Below are positions 10,223 to 19,394 of a stretch of 64,000 bases of DNA, piece after piece. The translations under genes and the position numbers were made by a program. Within the stretch, counting starts at the first letter, position 1. Each line of letters begins with the position of its first letter. The stretch spans positions 1,526,920-1,590,919 of the forward strand of contig NZ_LR593887.1 in NCBI RefSeq assembly GCF_901538355.1, given 5' to 3'. The notes under the pieces are model-generated. The model did no database searches. It saw only the letters and a program-made list of their open reading frames with translations, and was not told the DNA's origin. The DNA comes from Tuwongella immobilis (lineage in GTDB: Bacteria; Planctomycetota; Planctomycetia; Gemmatales; Gemmataceae).

Positions 10223-11674
10223 TCAGTAGCGGAATTCCATGCCCAGGGTGATGCCTTGCAGCCAGAAGTCTTGCGTGACATCGCGGTGGGCGTTTTGCGG
10301 GGGGTAAATGCCGCTATCGGTGCCGAGCGTCGGCGGAATCGAGGCCAGCTCGATCTGGGCACCCGGTCGCTTGATGTTGTTCAGGTACAAGAAGTTATAG
10401 CCCAAGTATGCCTGAATATGGTCAGTAATCTGATAGCCAAACTTGCAATTGATTTCCGGCAGCACCGCGAAGTCGATGCCGTGACTGCTCCCCAGCGAAT
10501 TCGACGCGGAGTAGATGCCGCCGGGCAGTTTCACCAGTCCGCCGGTGGGGGTGAGAATCTCGCGCTCACCGTTGACGGTCAGCAGGTCGTGATTCACCCC
10601 GAAGGCGATTTTTCCGGTGACATCGAATCGGAAGTCCCGCCAGGCAAAGACGCTATTCAGACCGATCTGACCGCCGTGGAAATTATTCCGTGTGGTGAAA
10701 CGATCCAGGAACGACGCCGCCGAGCCACTCGGCAAGTCGGGTTGATCGCCCAACGACACCCGCTGGCCCATGAGCGTCAGCGATTCACCAACGCGGAAGT
10801 AGCGATAGCCCGCGAGGAAATCGAGCCGTAACGGCTTGCCACAAATGAGGTTCTGGCGATAGTTGGCTTCGGCTCCGATCAGGTCAATTTCACGCTGCAG
10901 GGTCAGCGTGCCCGCATAGCGATCATCGCCAGCAAACAGCCAGTTGCCCCACCCCTGCGTGCCGGGAATCACGAACGGCAGCCGCAAGTCTGGTCCGCCT
11001 GCGGATGCAAAGGTTTCATCCGTGCGGTCGCCTTCCATCAGAATCAACGCACCTTCCAGGCCAACCGTTTCGCATTGGTTCAACCACATGCCACCATGCA
11101 ATTGGAAGCCGGAACGAAAGTCGTTGGATCCGAGTTCCTGACCGACGATCGACGACAACAATCCCGATCGTTGGACTGCGTCACCCGTGCCGATCAATCC
11201 CGGCAGGTCGTCCGCCTTGGTGGTGCCGTAGAAGTAGCTCAGATCGACCCAAATCCTTCCCGTGGCGTCACATGCGCACTGCACGGTACGCCGGGGGGAA
11301 GGGGGGATGTAATCAGGCAGATACGAGTAGCTCGGGTTGTAATCGCCGATGCCACCGGGCAATCGGGATGTGGGGGGTCCCGCGGGCGCAGCGGGAGTGC
11401 TCGCACGATTGGGCGGAGCGATCAGCGGTGGGAGATCGACTTTCGGCAGCGAGTCGTCGGTCCGCGGCGGAACCGGGGCACTTGGCACGGGGCGCGGCGG
11501 GGTGAAGTCCGGCAACCGATCCGGGAGTTCGCCCAACGGAACGGTGGCCGGATTCGGCGATGAGGCCGACACGGGGATCAACAATCCTTCCAACGGAGAA
11601 AGTGGAGCCTCCGCCCAAACCGGACTGGTGCCCAGAAACCCCGCCAGTAATCCCGATAACCAGGTGCATCTCAT
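10223..11674 (-). CDS. BBP7 family outer-membrane beta-barrel protein
   Basis: 483 aa. The start is the ATG at 11674 with GTGAGG 6 bases upstream; an in-frame GTG lies 12 bases earlier. A signal peptide (MRCTWLSGLLAGFLGTSPVWA) is followed by a Pro-rich low-complexity linker (about residues 40-120) and a C-terminal domain made of alternating amphipathic strands ending in LGMEFRY, the aromatic-terminated last strand typical of outer-membrane barrels. Similar proteins are abundant in planctomycetes and named BBP7; their substrate is unknown. Transcribed alone, divergent from the DUF1571 gene. Confidence 0.85.
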   Translation of the reverse strand: MRCTWLSGLLAGFLGTSPVWAEAPLSPLEGLLIPVSASSPNPATVPLGELPDRLPDFTPPRPVPSAPVPPRTDDSLPKVDLPPLIAPPNRASTPAAPAGPPTSRLPGGIGDYNPSYSYLPDYIPPSPRRTVQCACDATGRIWVDLSYFYGTTKADDLPGLIGTGDAVQRSGLLSSIVGQELGSNDFRSGFQLHGGMWLNQCETVGLEGALILMEGDRTDETFASAGGPDLRLPFVIPGTQGWGNWLFAGDDRYAGTLTLQREIDLIGAEANYRQNLICGKPLRLDFLAGYRYFRVGESLTLMGQRVSLGDQPDLPSGSAASFLDRFTTRNNFHGGQIGLNSVFAWRDFRFDVTGKIAFGVNHDLLTVNGEREILTPTGGLVKLPGGIYSASNSLGSSHGIDFAVLPEINCKFGYQITDHIQAYLGYNFLYLNNIKRPGAQIELASIPPTLGTDSGIYPPQNAHRDVTQDFWLQGITLGMEFRY

Positions 11675-12020
11675 GTTTCGCCTCACTTGGAAGCGTCTAC
11701 GAATAGACTGCTACACCGAGCAATCGATCCTTGCGATTCTCGCTCCTCCCATCATCGACGCTTTCGAGGACATCGATCCGGCAGCAATTGGGCTTCGCCT
11801 TCGTGGGAGTCATTCCGGGGACGCCATCATCCACACAGGTCGGATGATTGCTGCAATCGGCGAATCGGTCGGAAATTTGCGAAAAAATCGCATGGAACTT
11901 GGTGAACGTGTCGATGCTCTGCCGAATGCAATGCAAGCGACTCCGCCTGATGGGTTGCCATCTCCCACCCAATCAATTAAAGTGACAGCATCCATGAGGC
12001 AAGCCGACAGGAACCGCCGC
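11675..12020. other. Divergent promoter region
   Basis: 346 bp between the BBP7 gene (minus) and the DUF1571 gene (plus). No additional gene is convincing; the reading frames crossing it have no ribosome binding site or family match. It must hold both promoters. Confidence 0.45.
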
Positions 12021-12842
12021 ATGACGCGTGCCGTGATTGCAATTCCCCTGGTCCTTTCGTTGGTAGCGATCTGTTTGAGTTCGCCGCCGCAGCGGAAGTA
12101 CCGCCCCAGCAACCGCCCCACGCAGCCGCTGGTCAAAGCGACTGCCGATCAGGTGACCCAAGACGCCGAGCTGGCGCAGACCGATCCAGTCGCGTTTCTG
12201 GAGCGGTGTATCGCCACCTGCCAGGCGGAAGTGCGGGGCTACCGCTGCACGCTGGAAAAACGCGAACGCATTGGCCGCACGCTCAAGCCGCGCGAACGAC
12301 TGCGCGTCGCGTTCCAAGAGCGACCCTTCAGCGTGTTGATGCGCTGGGAAGAAGGCGGCGGCATGGCGTCGGCGAGTCTCTACGTCGACGGGGAGCGCAA
12401 GAATCAACTGCTGGTTATGCCCGCTGGCGTGTTTTTGTCCCGATTGGGGCCGTTGACCAAATCGCTCTCCAGCCCGGATGTGGTCAGCACGTCGCGCTAT
12501 TCGATCCCCGAATTCGGTATCGAACGCGGCATGCAACGCACGCTATCGGCATTCCGCCGGGCAAAAGATGCGGGGACGCTGAATGTCTATTATGAGGGCA
12601 TCCGTCCGGTACCAGAGGCAGGCAATCGACTCTGTCATGTGCTGCGCCGCGAGGTCAATCCGCCTGAAGAACAGGGGCTGACTCGGGTGATTACCTACAT
12701 TGACGTGGCCACTCGGCTGCAGGTGAGTTCCCGACTGACGGCGGGCAACGATCTGGTGGGGGAGTATCACTTTCGTGACATCGAATTGAACCCCGTGTTC
12801 GCCCCCAACCAGTTCACACCCGAGGCGTTAAAGCGGCCCTGA
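12021..12842 (+). CDS. DUF1571 domain protein, exported
   Basis: 273 aa from the ATG at 12021, preceded by AGGA at about 8 bases; an alternative ATG is at 11994. A signal peptide or anchor is MTRAVIAIPLVLSLVAICLSS. The mature part has the DUF1571 pattern: FLERCIATCQAEVRGYRCTL, KRERIGRTLKPRE, VLMRWEEGGG, then VLRREVNPPEE and ITYIDVATRLQVSSRL. The fold resembles the outer-membrane lipoprotein carrier group (a concave beta sheet that binds lipids), but no function has been shown. It converges on the isomerase gene. Confidence 0.85.
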   Translation: MTRAVIAIPLVLSLVAICLSSPPQRKYRPSNRPTQPLVKATADQVTQDAELAQTDPVAFLERCIATCQAEVRGYRCTLEKRERIGRTLKPRERLRVAFQERPFSVLMRWEEGGGMASASLYVDGERKNQLLVMPAGVFLSRLGPLTKSLSSPDVVSTSRYSIPEFGIERGMQRTLSAFRRAKDAGTLNVYYEGIRPVPEAGNRLCHVLRREVNPPEEQGLTRVITYIDVATRLQVSSRLTAGNDLVGEYHFRDIELNPVFAPNQFTPEALKRP

Positions 12843-12884
12843 TGGGGCTGCCCCGCTGTGCGCTGGTTGGGATGCCAAACGCGA

Positions 12885-13727
12885 TCAATTGCTCGCCAGA
12901 CATTCCTTCAAGAATGCGATGCCGTGGGCGATGTCGGCAAAGCGTTGGTTCTGGTCGCCGACTTCGCGTTCGATGCAGAGCGGACCGGTGTAGCCGATTT
13001 TCTGCAACGCCTTGACGAATGCGCGGGTATTGGTTTGTCCCTGGCCCAAGGGAACTTCGCTGCCCCACTCGCCGGGGGTAGTCGGTCGGTTGGCGTCTTT
13101 CAGATGCACGCTGCGGATATCCGGTGCGAGCAATTCCACGGCCTTGAGCGGATCATCTTTGTCGTACAACAGCATATTCGCTGGATCAAAATTCACCTTC
13201 AAATTTGGCGCTTTCAGATCGTCAAGCGTGCGTCGGAGAAGAGCGCTGGATTCTTGGCCGGTCTCGAATGCGATGGTCACGCCGGCATCGCTGGCCAGCC
13301 GGGCGACGGTTGCGAGTGTATCCAAAAACGCATGTCGTTCCGGAGCACCGACTTCGGGAATAAATCCCGCATGCAGCATGAGATCCGACAGGCCCAGCGC
13401 TTTGGTCCGGGCGAGTGCCCACTTCAGCCGTTCGATGCGTTCGGGACGGGTGGCCGGGTCGCCGAAACCGCCGGTTTGTTGGATCGTGGCCGGGGTGGTA
13501 TAATCTTCGCCGGGGAATCCGAGCATCGCGCCGGACATCTGAAAGCCGGCAGCGAGCGCGGCTTGCGGCATGGAATCGCCTTCATCCCAGGCGGCATGGT
13601 GCGGATCGCCACACGCAATTTGCACCACGGAAATTCCCAGGCGATCCATGAAGCCTTTGAGTTCCGGAATCGAATGCACTTGCAACGACCAGGAACAAAC
13701 CCCAATCGCCAGCGGTTCTATCGGCAT
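12885..13727 (-). CDS. Sugar phosphate isomerase/epimerase (xylose-isomerase-like TIM barrel)
   Basis: 280 aa from the ATG at 13727 (AAGGA 8 bases upstream). The TIM-barrel family pattern is clear: LAIGVCSWSLQ at strand 1, LMLHAGFIPE, IAFETGQES with the metal-ligand Glu, LKVNFDPANM with the metal Asp, IRSVHLKDA, and CIEREVG near the C-terminus. These give the Glu-Asp-His-Glu divalent metal site of the isomerase/epimerase family. The substrate is a sugar or sugar derivative that cannot be specified; planctomycetes carry dozens of such paralogues. The next gene on the same strand, upstream, is clpS. Confidence 0.88.
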   Translation of the reverse strand: MPIEPLAIGVCSWSLQVHSIPELKGFMDRLGISVVQIACGDPHHAAWDEGDSMPQAALAAGFQMSGAMLGFPGEDYTTPATIQQTGGFGDPATRPERIERLKWALARTKALGLSDLMLHAGFIPEVGAPERHAFLDTLATVARLASDAGVTIAFETGQESSALLRRTLDDLKAPNLKVNFDPANMLLYDKDDPLKAVELLAPDIRSVHLKDANRPTTPGEWGSEVPLGQGQTNTRAFVKALQKIGYTGPLCIEREVGDQNQRFADIAHGIAFLKECLASN

Positions 13728-13804
13728 ATCTGCGGTCCTTTCAGCGATCCCAACGGCGTGCCCCGATCCCGAATCGATTCGCCGATTCGGGCGGGTGAGT
13801 GGAA

Positions 13805-14137
13805 TCAAACGGCGGGTTCGATGCGGCAGCCCAGCGGCCCCAAGTCACGGCCATCGGACCGCTTTTCATGGAAGCCAATGACCTGCTCGTATTTCAATTC
13901 CGCGACTTCTTTCGGGCCGGTCCAAATAATGGCCTGCCCGCTTTCGTGCGCGGTCATCATCAACTGATATGCCCGCTCGATGGAAACGCCCAGCACTTTC
14001 CGCAGCGTATCGATCACGAATTCCATCGAATGGAACTCGTCATTTTCCAGGATGACATGGAATGGCGGCAGTAGACGCGGCTGAATGTCCAGATCTGGCT
14101 TGGTGGTCGTGCCGGGCTGGGAGGAAGATGCGCTCAT
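13805..14137 (-). CDS. clpS: ATP-dependent Clp protease adaptor
   Basis: 110 aa from the ATG at 14137 (AGGA 8 bases upstream), normal family size. ClpS delivers N-degron substrates to ClpAP. The core PPFHVILENDEFHSMEFVI matches the N-degron-binding loop; AYQLMMTAHESGQAIIWTG and YEQVIGFHEK follow as in the family. The first 30 residues form the flexible tail needed for transfer to ClpA. No clpA is in the window. Confidence 0.92.
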   Translation of the reverse strand: MSASSSQPGTTTKPDLDIQPRLLPPFHVILENDEFHSMEFVIDTLRKVLGVSIERAYQLMMTAHESGQAIIWTGPKEVAELKYEQVIGFHEKRSDGRDLGPLGCRIEPAV

Positions 14138-14338
14138 TGATGAATTCCTGCAAGCGACAATCCACAAAACCGAATTCGCGGACATTTTAGAGCGGATTTA
14201 CCGACAATTCCAGCGATTCCTTGTGGAAATCAGAACAATTTCTCGTTTCAGATTCAGAATTCATGACGATTCTCCGACGTGTTCCGGCTTCGATGCCGAT
14301 TGCCGGGGATGATTCGGGGGACGCGGCAGGAGTTGCCT

Positions 14339-15745
14339 ATGTTCGTTTGGCAGTTCGTTTATGGATTCACGCGGCTGACCCGTGGAATTGGGCCGCGCCG
14401 CCTGCGGATTCTCGTTGCCCTGCTCATGCTGGGCACCACACCGCGACTCCTTGCCGAGAATCCGTCTGCGACGGTGTCGATTCCCGGGCCGGTCTCGGAG
14501 GAACTTCGTCGAGAATGGAAGCTCCCCGCGTTCTATCAGCGCCATTGCGATGCGGATGGGCTCCCGATTCTGGGATCGGCAAAGGTCAGCGACAATGCCC
14601 TGGCCGAAGCCGGTTATATCGTGCGGCAGATGCTCGAAGGCCGAGCCGACATTCGCCAGGCGATGATCCGACAGCGCGTTCGAGCGGTCATCATGGCCAG
14701 CAGCGAATACACCACCGATGTGCCGGAGCATGCCCGGTTGAAGCCGAAAGTTTACTGGGATCGTCGGGCACGCGGATTGGGCGCAACCCCTGCCGTGCCA
14801 GCGGTTTCCGGCGGGGAAGAAAATTTACTGCAATATCCGCGAGATCCGTACTCCAATGAGAACATCTTTCTGCACGAATTCGCCCACGCCATTCACGAAA
14901 CCGGCATGAATCGCGTCGATCCAACCTTTGATGGACGATTGCAGCAAGCGTTTCGCGCATCGCTGGATCGTGGCCTGTGGAAGAACACGTATGCGGCCAC
15001 GAATCGCCAGGAATATTGGGCGGAGGGGGTGCAATGCTGGTTCGATGCGAATGCGCCCAAAGATGAACTCCACAACGAAATTCGTACCCGCGACCAACTG
15101 AAACGATACGATCCCACGTTGGCGGCGCTCTGCAAGGAAGTATTCGGCGATCGACCCTGGCGATATGTGCCGCCGAAGTTGCGACCCGCTGCCGATCGTG
15201 CCCACTTGAAGGACTACGACCCGGCCAAACTGCCGCGATTTCGATGGCGGGAAGAGCCGATCGGGACCGCGCCGCGGGTCACCGTCCAGACCGCAGTCGG
15301 CGATTTCGACGTGGAATTGGCCCCCGAAGCTGCTCCAAACGCCGTCGCTCAATTTCTGTCAATCGCCTTGGATGGTGGCTACCACTCCGGGCAGTTTCGC
15401 CGCGTCGGGAACTCCGGAATCGGGGCAACCCCCAATCCCACTTGGCAACAACAATGGGCCCGCGAATTGCCGCCCGTCCGCATTGTCGTGCCCGCCGTCA
15501 AGCCAACCATTCAGTCGGGGACCGTTGCACTGGTGCAGCGGGATGGCGCATGGCTGGGCTGGGTGATCGCGCTCGAAGACGATGCGTCCCTTCCGGATGC
15601 CGAAATCGTGCCAATCGGGAGAGTGGTGATCCCCACGGGACAATCCGGGGCGGGGCGCGTCGTCACCGCCATCGGCAAGCAGCTTCCAGCCGACGGCCAG
15701 CCCGAAAAGCCGGTCGGAATTCGTCGGGTTATTCGAATGAATTGA
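14339..15745 (+). CDS. Exported HExxH metalloprotease-like protein fused to a cyclophilin-like domain
   Basis: 468 aa from the ATG at 14339, which has a strong AGGAG 7 bases upstream. A signal peptide or anchor covers about residues 1-40. The protease-like part (about 60-300) has FLHEFAHAIHETG, a HExxH zinc motif, then NRQEYWAEGVQCWFD, where a Glu could be the third ligand. From about residue 325 the sequence RVTVQTAVGDFDVELAPEAA begins a cyclophilin-type peptidyl-prolyl isomerase fold (strand then VAQFLSIALDGGYHSGQFRRVG), although the catalytic Arg/Phe region is shortened. The combination suggests an extracytoplasmic protein-processing enzyme. The domain boundary is inferred; the frame is continuous. 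Confidence 0.75.
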   Translation: MFVWQFVYGFTRLTRGIGPRRLRILVALLMLGTTPRLLAENPSATVSIPGPVSEELRREWKLPAFYQRHCDADGLPILGSAKVSDNALAEAGYIVRQMLEGRADIRQAMIRQRVRAVIMASSEYTTDVPEHARLKPKVYWDRRARGLGATPAVPAVSGGEENLLQYPRDPYSNENIFLHEFAHAIHETGMNRVDPTFDGRLQQAFRASLDRGLWKNTYAATNRQEYWAEGVQCWFDANAPKDELHNEIRTRDQLKRYDPTLAALCKEVFGDRPWRYVPPKLRPAADRAHLKDYDPAKLPRFRWREEPIGTAPRVTVQTAVGDFDVELAPEAAPNAVAQFLSIALDGGYHSGQFRRVGNSGIGATPNPTWQQQWARELPPVRIVVPAVKPTIQSGTVALVQRDGAWLGWVIALEDDASLPDAEIVPIGRVVIPTGQSGAGRVVTAIGKQLPADGQPEKPVGIRRVIRMN

Positions 15746-15871
15746 TGGCCATTTGGCCGATATTTCGTCGGTTTGGACGGTTCACGGCAGCGGATGCTTG
15801 ACGAGAGCAGGCAAGTCTGATCGAATCACAGGAGGCGGCGATTCTTCTCCTTGTTGATGGTTGTCTGACGT

Positions 15872-18292
15872 ATGAGCGATTCGGCCTTGCAACCGCTTTT
15901 GGAGCGGTTGACCTCTCAGAATGCCATCACCAGCAGCGAGGCGGGAATCGTCTCGTGGTGGTGGACGCTGGAACGGCGACCGCAGGAATCGCTCGAAGAG
16001 TTTTTAGAACGCAAGCATCTGCTCGATCCCCCGGAAATGGCTGCACTCCGCGAGGGACGCCCGATCAGCGAAGAAGCTGCCGAACAGATGCGCATGACCT
16101 TGCGTGCGTTGGTCGAACGCGGCGACGATGGTTCGCTCATTACGCAATCGTCGATGGCCCGCAGTTCCTCCATCGGCAAGCCCGGCTCCAGCATCCTGAC
16201 CAATAGCGCCTTGGTGCGGCGCTCGCTTCCCGGCGGCGAGGGGCTGCCGACGATTCAGCCCGGCAGCCGACTCGGAATCTACCAACTCACCGAGCGGTTG
16301 GGGCAGGGGACGCACGGCATCGTCTTTCGCGGCATGGACACCATTCGTCAGATGCCCGTGGCGGTGAAGGTGTTACGTCCGCAGTTTCGCTCCGATCCCG
16401 CGATTTACGCCCAACTCCAAGCCGAAATCCGCATCATCATGGGGCTGGAGCATCCCAACCTCACTCGAATCCTCCACTTGGGTGAAGAAGGCGAAACGGC
16501 GTTTCTGGTGATGGAATACGTCGAGGGGTTGAGCCTCGCGGAACTCATCAAGCAGACGGGCTATCTGCGACTCGACAAAGCATTGAATATCGTCAATCAG
16601 ATTGTGCTGGGATTGGCCCACGCCCACGCCGCCGGGGTGCTGCACCGCGACATCAAGCCGGCGAATATCCTCATCAATCGGGAAGGGGCGGCCAAGCTCG
16701 TCGATTTGGGGCTGAACCTGACGACGCCGGTCTCGGATTCGACGGCCACCGGGCGAGCGGATCGCAATGCCATGCCCTGGTATCTCTCCCCGGAAGCAGC
16801 CCGATCGTTCACGACGGCGGATCATCGTTCGGATATGTATGCGTTGGGGGCGGTCTTCTACCATGCGCTCACCGGTCGGCCGCCGTTCGATGGCGGCAGT
16901 CGCATCCAGTTGCTGATGCGGCACTTGCGCGAATTGCCCGTGCCACCCCATGACATTCGCCCCGAACTTCCCGTCGCGGCGTCGGTGATTGTGTTGCGCA
17001 TGCTGGCGAAGAAGCCCGAAGAGCGTTATACCACGTATGATGAATTGGCCATTGCTCTGGTCGATCTGCTGGTGTCGATCGAATCCGGCCCGGTGCGGAT
17101 GAAAGATTCGGCCATGACACCAGTGGGGCTGAGCTATTCCAGCGTCAATCGGCGTGTCGTGCAGCCGCCGTCGAGGATGGCACCCGAAACGGAGCCGGTG
17201 TCGCTGCAACGGCAGCCCGAGCCGATTCCGCCGCCGGACCCCTCGCGGATGGTCAAGCAGATTCTGCGAGACGGAATCGCCGCCGCGAAATCCGGCGATC
17301 GACCGAAAGCCGCCGGGCTGTTTCGGCAAGCGACCAGCTTGGATCCCAACAGCGAACTCGCGTGGTTGTGGTTGGCTGGGGTGGTGGATAACGCCGAAGA
17401 AAGCATTCCATGCTTGCAACGAGCGTTGGAGATTAACCCCGATTGTCAGCAGGCCAGCGATGCGTTGACCTGGTATCAATCGACGATGCCGCATCTGTTC
17501 GATAGTTGGGAGTGTCTCATCTGCGGACATCGCTGCAAACGACCGCGGGAACGCTGTCCGCATTGCAACTCGGTGGTTTCGCTGGAATTTCCGAATGCGC
17601 TGCTGGAGCCGCAAGCCCGCACGGAGATTGTGGTTGCGCAGATTAGCCGATTGGAAGAACAGGCCCGTCGGGTGCCGTCGGTGCCGGCGTATCGGGCGTT
17701 GGGGCTGGCGTTGCTGAATCTCAATCGCTTCGATGAGGGGATGCAGCAGTTGATGAATGCCCTCAAACTCCAACCCGATGACGAAGAGTTTAGCAAGCAG
17801 ATTCAAATCTTTGCCGAGCGGCATCTGCTCAAGCGTGCGGTGGCGGAGCGCGTGTTGGCCTCCATGACGCTGCCCCCGGCGCTGGGGCGACCGCTGCTGA
17901 TGGCGCGGCCCGACTCGGCAACGGTGCGGCGAATCTTCGTGTTGCACGAGCGTCTGATTATTCGGCTCGTCATGGAAAAGCTGCTCGCCCGGCAGGGGTA
18001 TGTCGTCTATACGGCCCCTGACTTGCAAACAATGTTTGAACAATTGAAGGTGGCGCGGCCATCGCTCATCCTCCTCAATTTTCATTTCCCGTCTTATAAC
18101 AGTCTCGAACTTTGTGAGATGTTCCGCAACGACCCCCGCACGGCCGATGCGCCAGTGGTGGTGATCGCCAATCCGGGAGTGGCCCCCGATCGGGTGCTGC
18201 TGCGGGATGTCGGCGTTTCGGAGCTGATTGTTCAACCGTTTGATCCACGCGATCTGGTCGAACTGGTCTCGCATTTGTGTCCGCGACTGTAA
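15872..18292 (+). CDS. Ser/Thr protein kinase with TPR, zinc ribbon and degenerate receiver domain
   Basis: 806 aa. The kinase domain (about 135-400) has LGQGTHGIVFRG, lysine K166 in VAVKVL, HRDIKPAN with D260, and a DLG instead of DFG at 278-280. After a linker, TPR-like repeats (about 460-530) are followed by a four-Cys zinc ribbon, CLICGHRCKRPRERCPHC, near 548-565. The last 120 residues have the fold pattern of a response-regulator receiver, but the phosphate-accepting Asp is Asn (LILLNFHFP, N736), the acidic pair of strand 1 is missing (FVLHERL), and the conserved Lys is Gln (VQPFDP, Q788). It should not be phosphorylated in the usual way. There is no membrane helix, so it is cytoplasmic. 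Confidence 0.9.
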   Translation: MSDSALQPLLERLTSQNAITSSEAGIVSWWWTLERRPQESLEEFLERKHLLDPPEMAALREGRPISEEAAEQMRMTLRALVERGDDGSLITQSSMARSSSIGKPGSSILTNSALVRRSLPGGEGLPTIQPGSRLGIYQLTERLGQGTHGIVFRGMDTIRQMPVAVKVLRPQFRSDPAIYAQLQAEIRIIMGLEHPNLTRILHLGEEGETAFLVMEYVEGLSLAELIKQTGYLRLDKALNIVNQIVLGLAHAHAAGVLHRDIKPANILINREGAAKLVDLGLNLTTPVSDSTATGRADRNAMPWYLSPEAARSFTTADHRSDMYALGAVFYHALTGRPPFDGGSRIQLLMRHLRELPVPPHDIRPELPVAASVIVLRMLAKKPEERYTTYDELAIALVDLLVSIESGPVRMKDSAMTPVGLSYSSVNRRVVQPPSRMAPETEPVSLQRQPEPIPPPDPSRMVKQILRDGIAAAKSGDRPKAAGLFRQATSLDPNSELAWLWLAGVVDNAEESIPCLQRALEINPDCQQASDALTWYQSTMPHLFDSWECLICGHRCKRPRERCPHCNSVVSLEFPNALLEPQARTEIVVAQISRLEEQARRVPSVPAYRALGLALLNLNRFDEGMQQLMNALKLQPDDEEFSKQIQIFAERHLLKRAVAERVLASMTLPPALGRPLLMARPDSATVRRIFVLHERLIIRLVMEKLLARQGYVVYTAPDLQTMFEQLKVARPSLILLNFHFPSYNSLELCEMFRNDPRTADAPVVVIANPGVAPDRVLLRDVGVSELIVQPFDPRDLVELVSHLCPRL

Positions 18293-18329
18293 CCACTGAT
18301 GATTTCACGACTTCCGGCCAGGGGAACCC

Positions 18330-19127
18330 ATGCGACGCAATCGGGCCAAGCAAGTGATGCGCGACGGTAAGGCAACCATTGGAACTTGGCTGTCGCTGGG
18401 GAATATCCCGTCAGCCCGGCTGATGGCGCGTGCCGGCTTCGATTGGCTGACGGTCGATGTGGAGCATAGTCTGGTCAATATCGAAACGACCACGCATATG
18501 ATGGCCGCGATCGCCGATGCGGGGTGTGTGGCGTTGGCGCGGGTGCCATCGAATCGGCACGATCATATCAAACGAATGTTGGATAACGGTGCCCACGGCA
18601 TTGTGGTGCCGATGGTCAACACGCGCGAAGAAGCCGAGGCTGCGGTGGCGGCGTGTCTGTATCCGCCGCGTGGGAATCGCAGTGTGGGTGGCAGCATGCA
18701 CGCGATCAATTTCGATGCCACGGCCACCGATTATTATGCCAACGTCAATGACGAACTGTTGATCGTGTTGCAGTGTGAGCATATCGATGCCGTTAATCGG
18801 GCCGATGATATTTTCAGCGTCCCGGGTATTGATGCGATTTTCGTTGGGCCAAACGACCTTGCCGCGAGTATGCGGGATCTCGATGGCAAACCCCCTTCGC
18901 CGGAAGCGTTTAGCGATGCGCTGCGTCGCATTCGCGAAGCCTGTGAGCGGCATGGACTTGCGGCGGGGCTGCATTGCGGAAGTGCGGCTGAGGCGAAGCT
19001 GCGATTGGCCGAAGGGTGGCGGATGCTGGCGGTGGCCAGCGAATTGAAGTTCATGGTCGATGGGGCCGCCAATGTGCTGCAAACCATCGGCTGGGACGGT
19101 GCCGCGAAAGATCTCGCGAAATATTGA
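18330..19127 (+). CDS. HpcH/HpaI family aldolase
   Basis: 265 aa, full family length. This family performs retro-aldol cleavage of 2-keto-3-deoxy or 4-hydroxy-2-oxo acids with a divalent metal. Visible family segments: GTWLSLGNIPSARLMARAGF, WLTVDVEH with the His, VALARVPSN, GAHGIVVPMVNTREEAE, CLYPPRGNRSVGG, LQCEHIDAVNRADDI (metal Glu) and IDAIFVGPNDLAASM (metal Asp). AGGGGAA precedes the ATG. It lies 37 bp after the kinase gene and may be read through from it, although a functional tie is not evident. The exact substrate is not determinable. Confidence 0.9.
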   Translation: MRRNRAKQVMRDGKATIGTWLSLGNIPSARLMARAGFDWLTVDVEHSLVNIETTTHMMAAIADAGCVALARVPSNRHDHIKRMLDNGAHGIVVPMVNTREEAEAAVAACLYPPRGNRSVGGSMHAINFDATATDYYANVNDELLIVLQCEHIDAVNRADDIFSVPGIDAIFVGPNDLAASMRDLDGKPPSPEAFSDALRRIREACERHGLAAGLHCGSAAEAKLRLAEGWRMLAVASELKFMVDGAANVLQTIGWDGAAKDLAKY

Positions 19128-19237
19128 TCGTTCGCGTGTTTTTCCCAAAATCTTCATCAAAAATGAGAGTCGCCCCAGGTGTCCATTCAGGAACTGGGGC
19201 GGATTCGTCTCAATTCTTGGAATGAATTCCGCGATTC

Positions 19238-19265
19238 TTTCCATCCGCTGGAATTCGGATGGAAA
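19238..19265. promoter_or_regulatory. 10-bp perfect hairpin upstream of the first DUF1559 gene
   Basis: TTTCCATCCG and CGGATGGAAA flank an 8-base loop. It lies about 110 bp after the aldolase stop and 130 bp before the DUF1559 start. No T-run follows on the plus strand, so it is a weak terminator or a regulatory hairpin. Confidence 0.4.
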
Positions 19266-19394
19266 CCATCGGTGCCCTTTCTATAATCAGCTTGTCATGC
19301 CATTCCGCATGGTGTGATCCGAACCTACCGAACTCACCGTTGGTTCCTGCCGAATTTGTTCTTCCACGTTTGTACCTGCCACAAGGATGGATCG

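Noticed and set aside
16373-18274. 633-codon minus-strand open frame
   Set aside because: It is antisense to the Ser/Thr kinase, which has full motif support; the His/Arg-rich translation is a typical shadow of a GC-rich gene.
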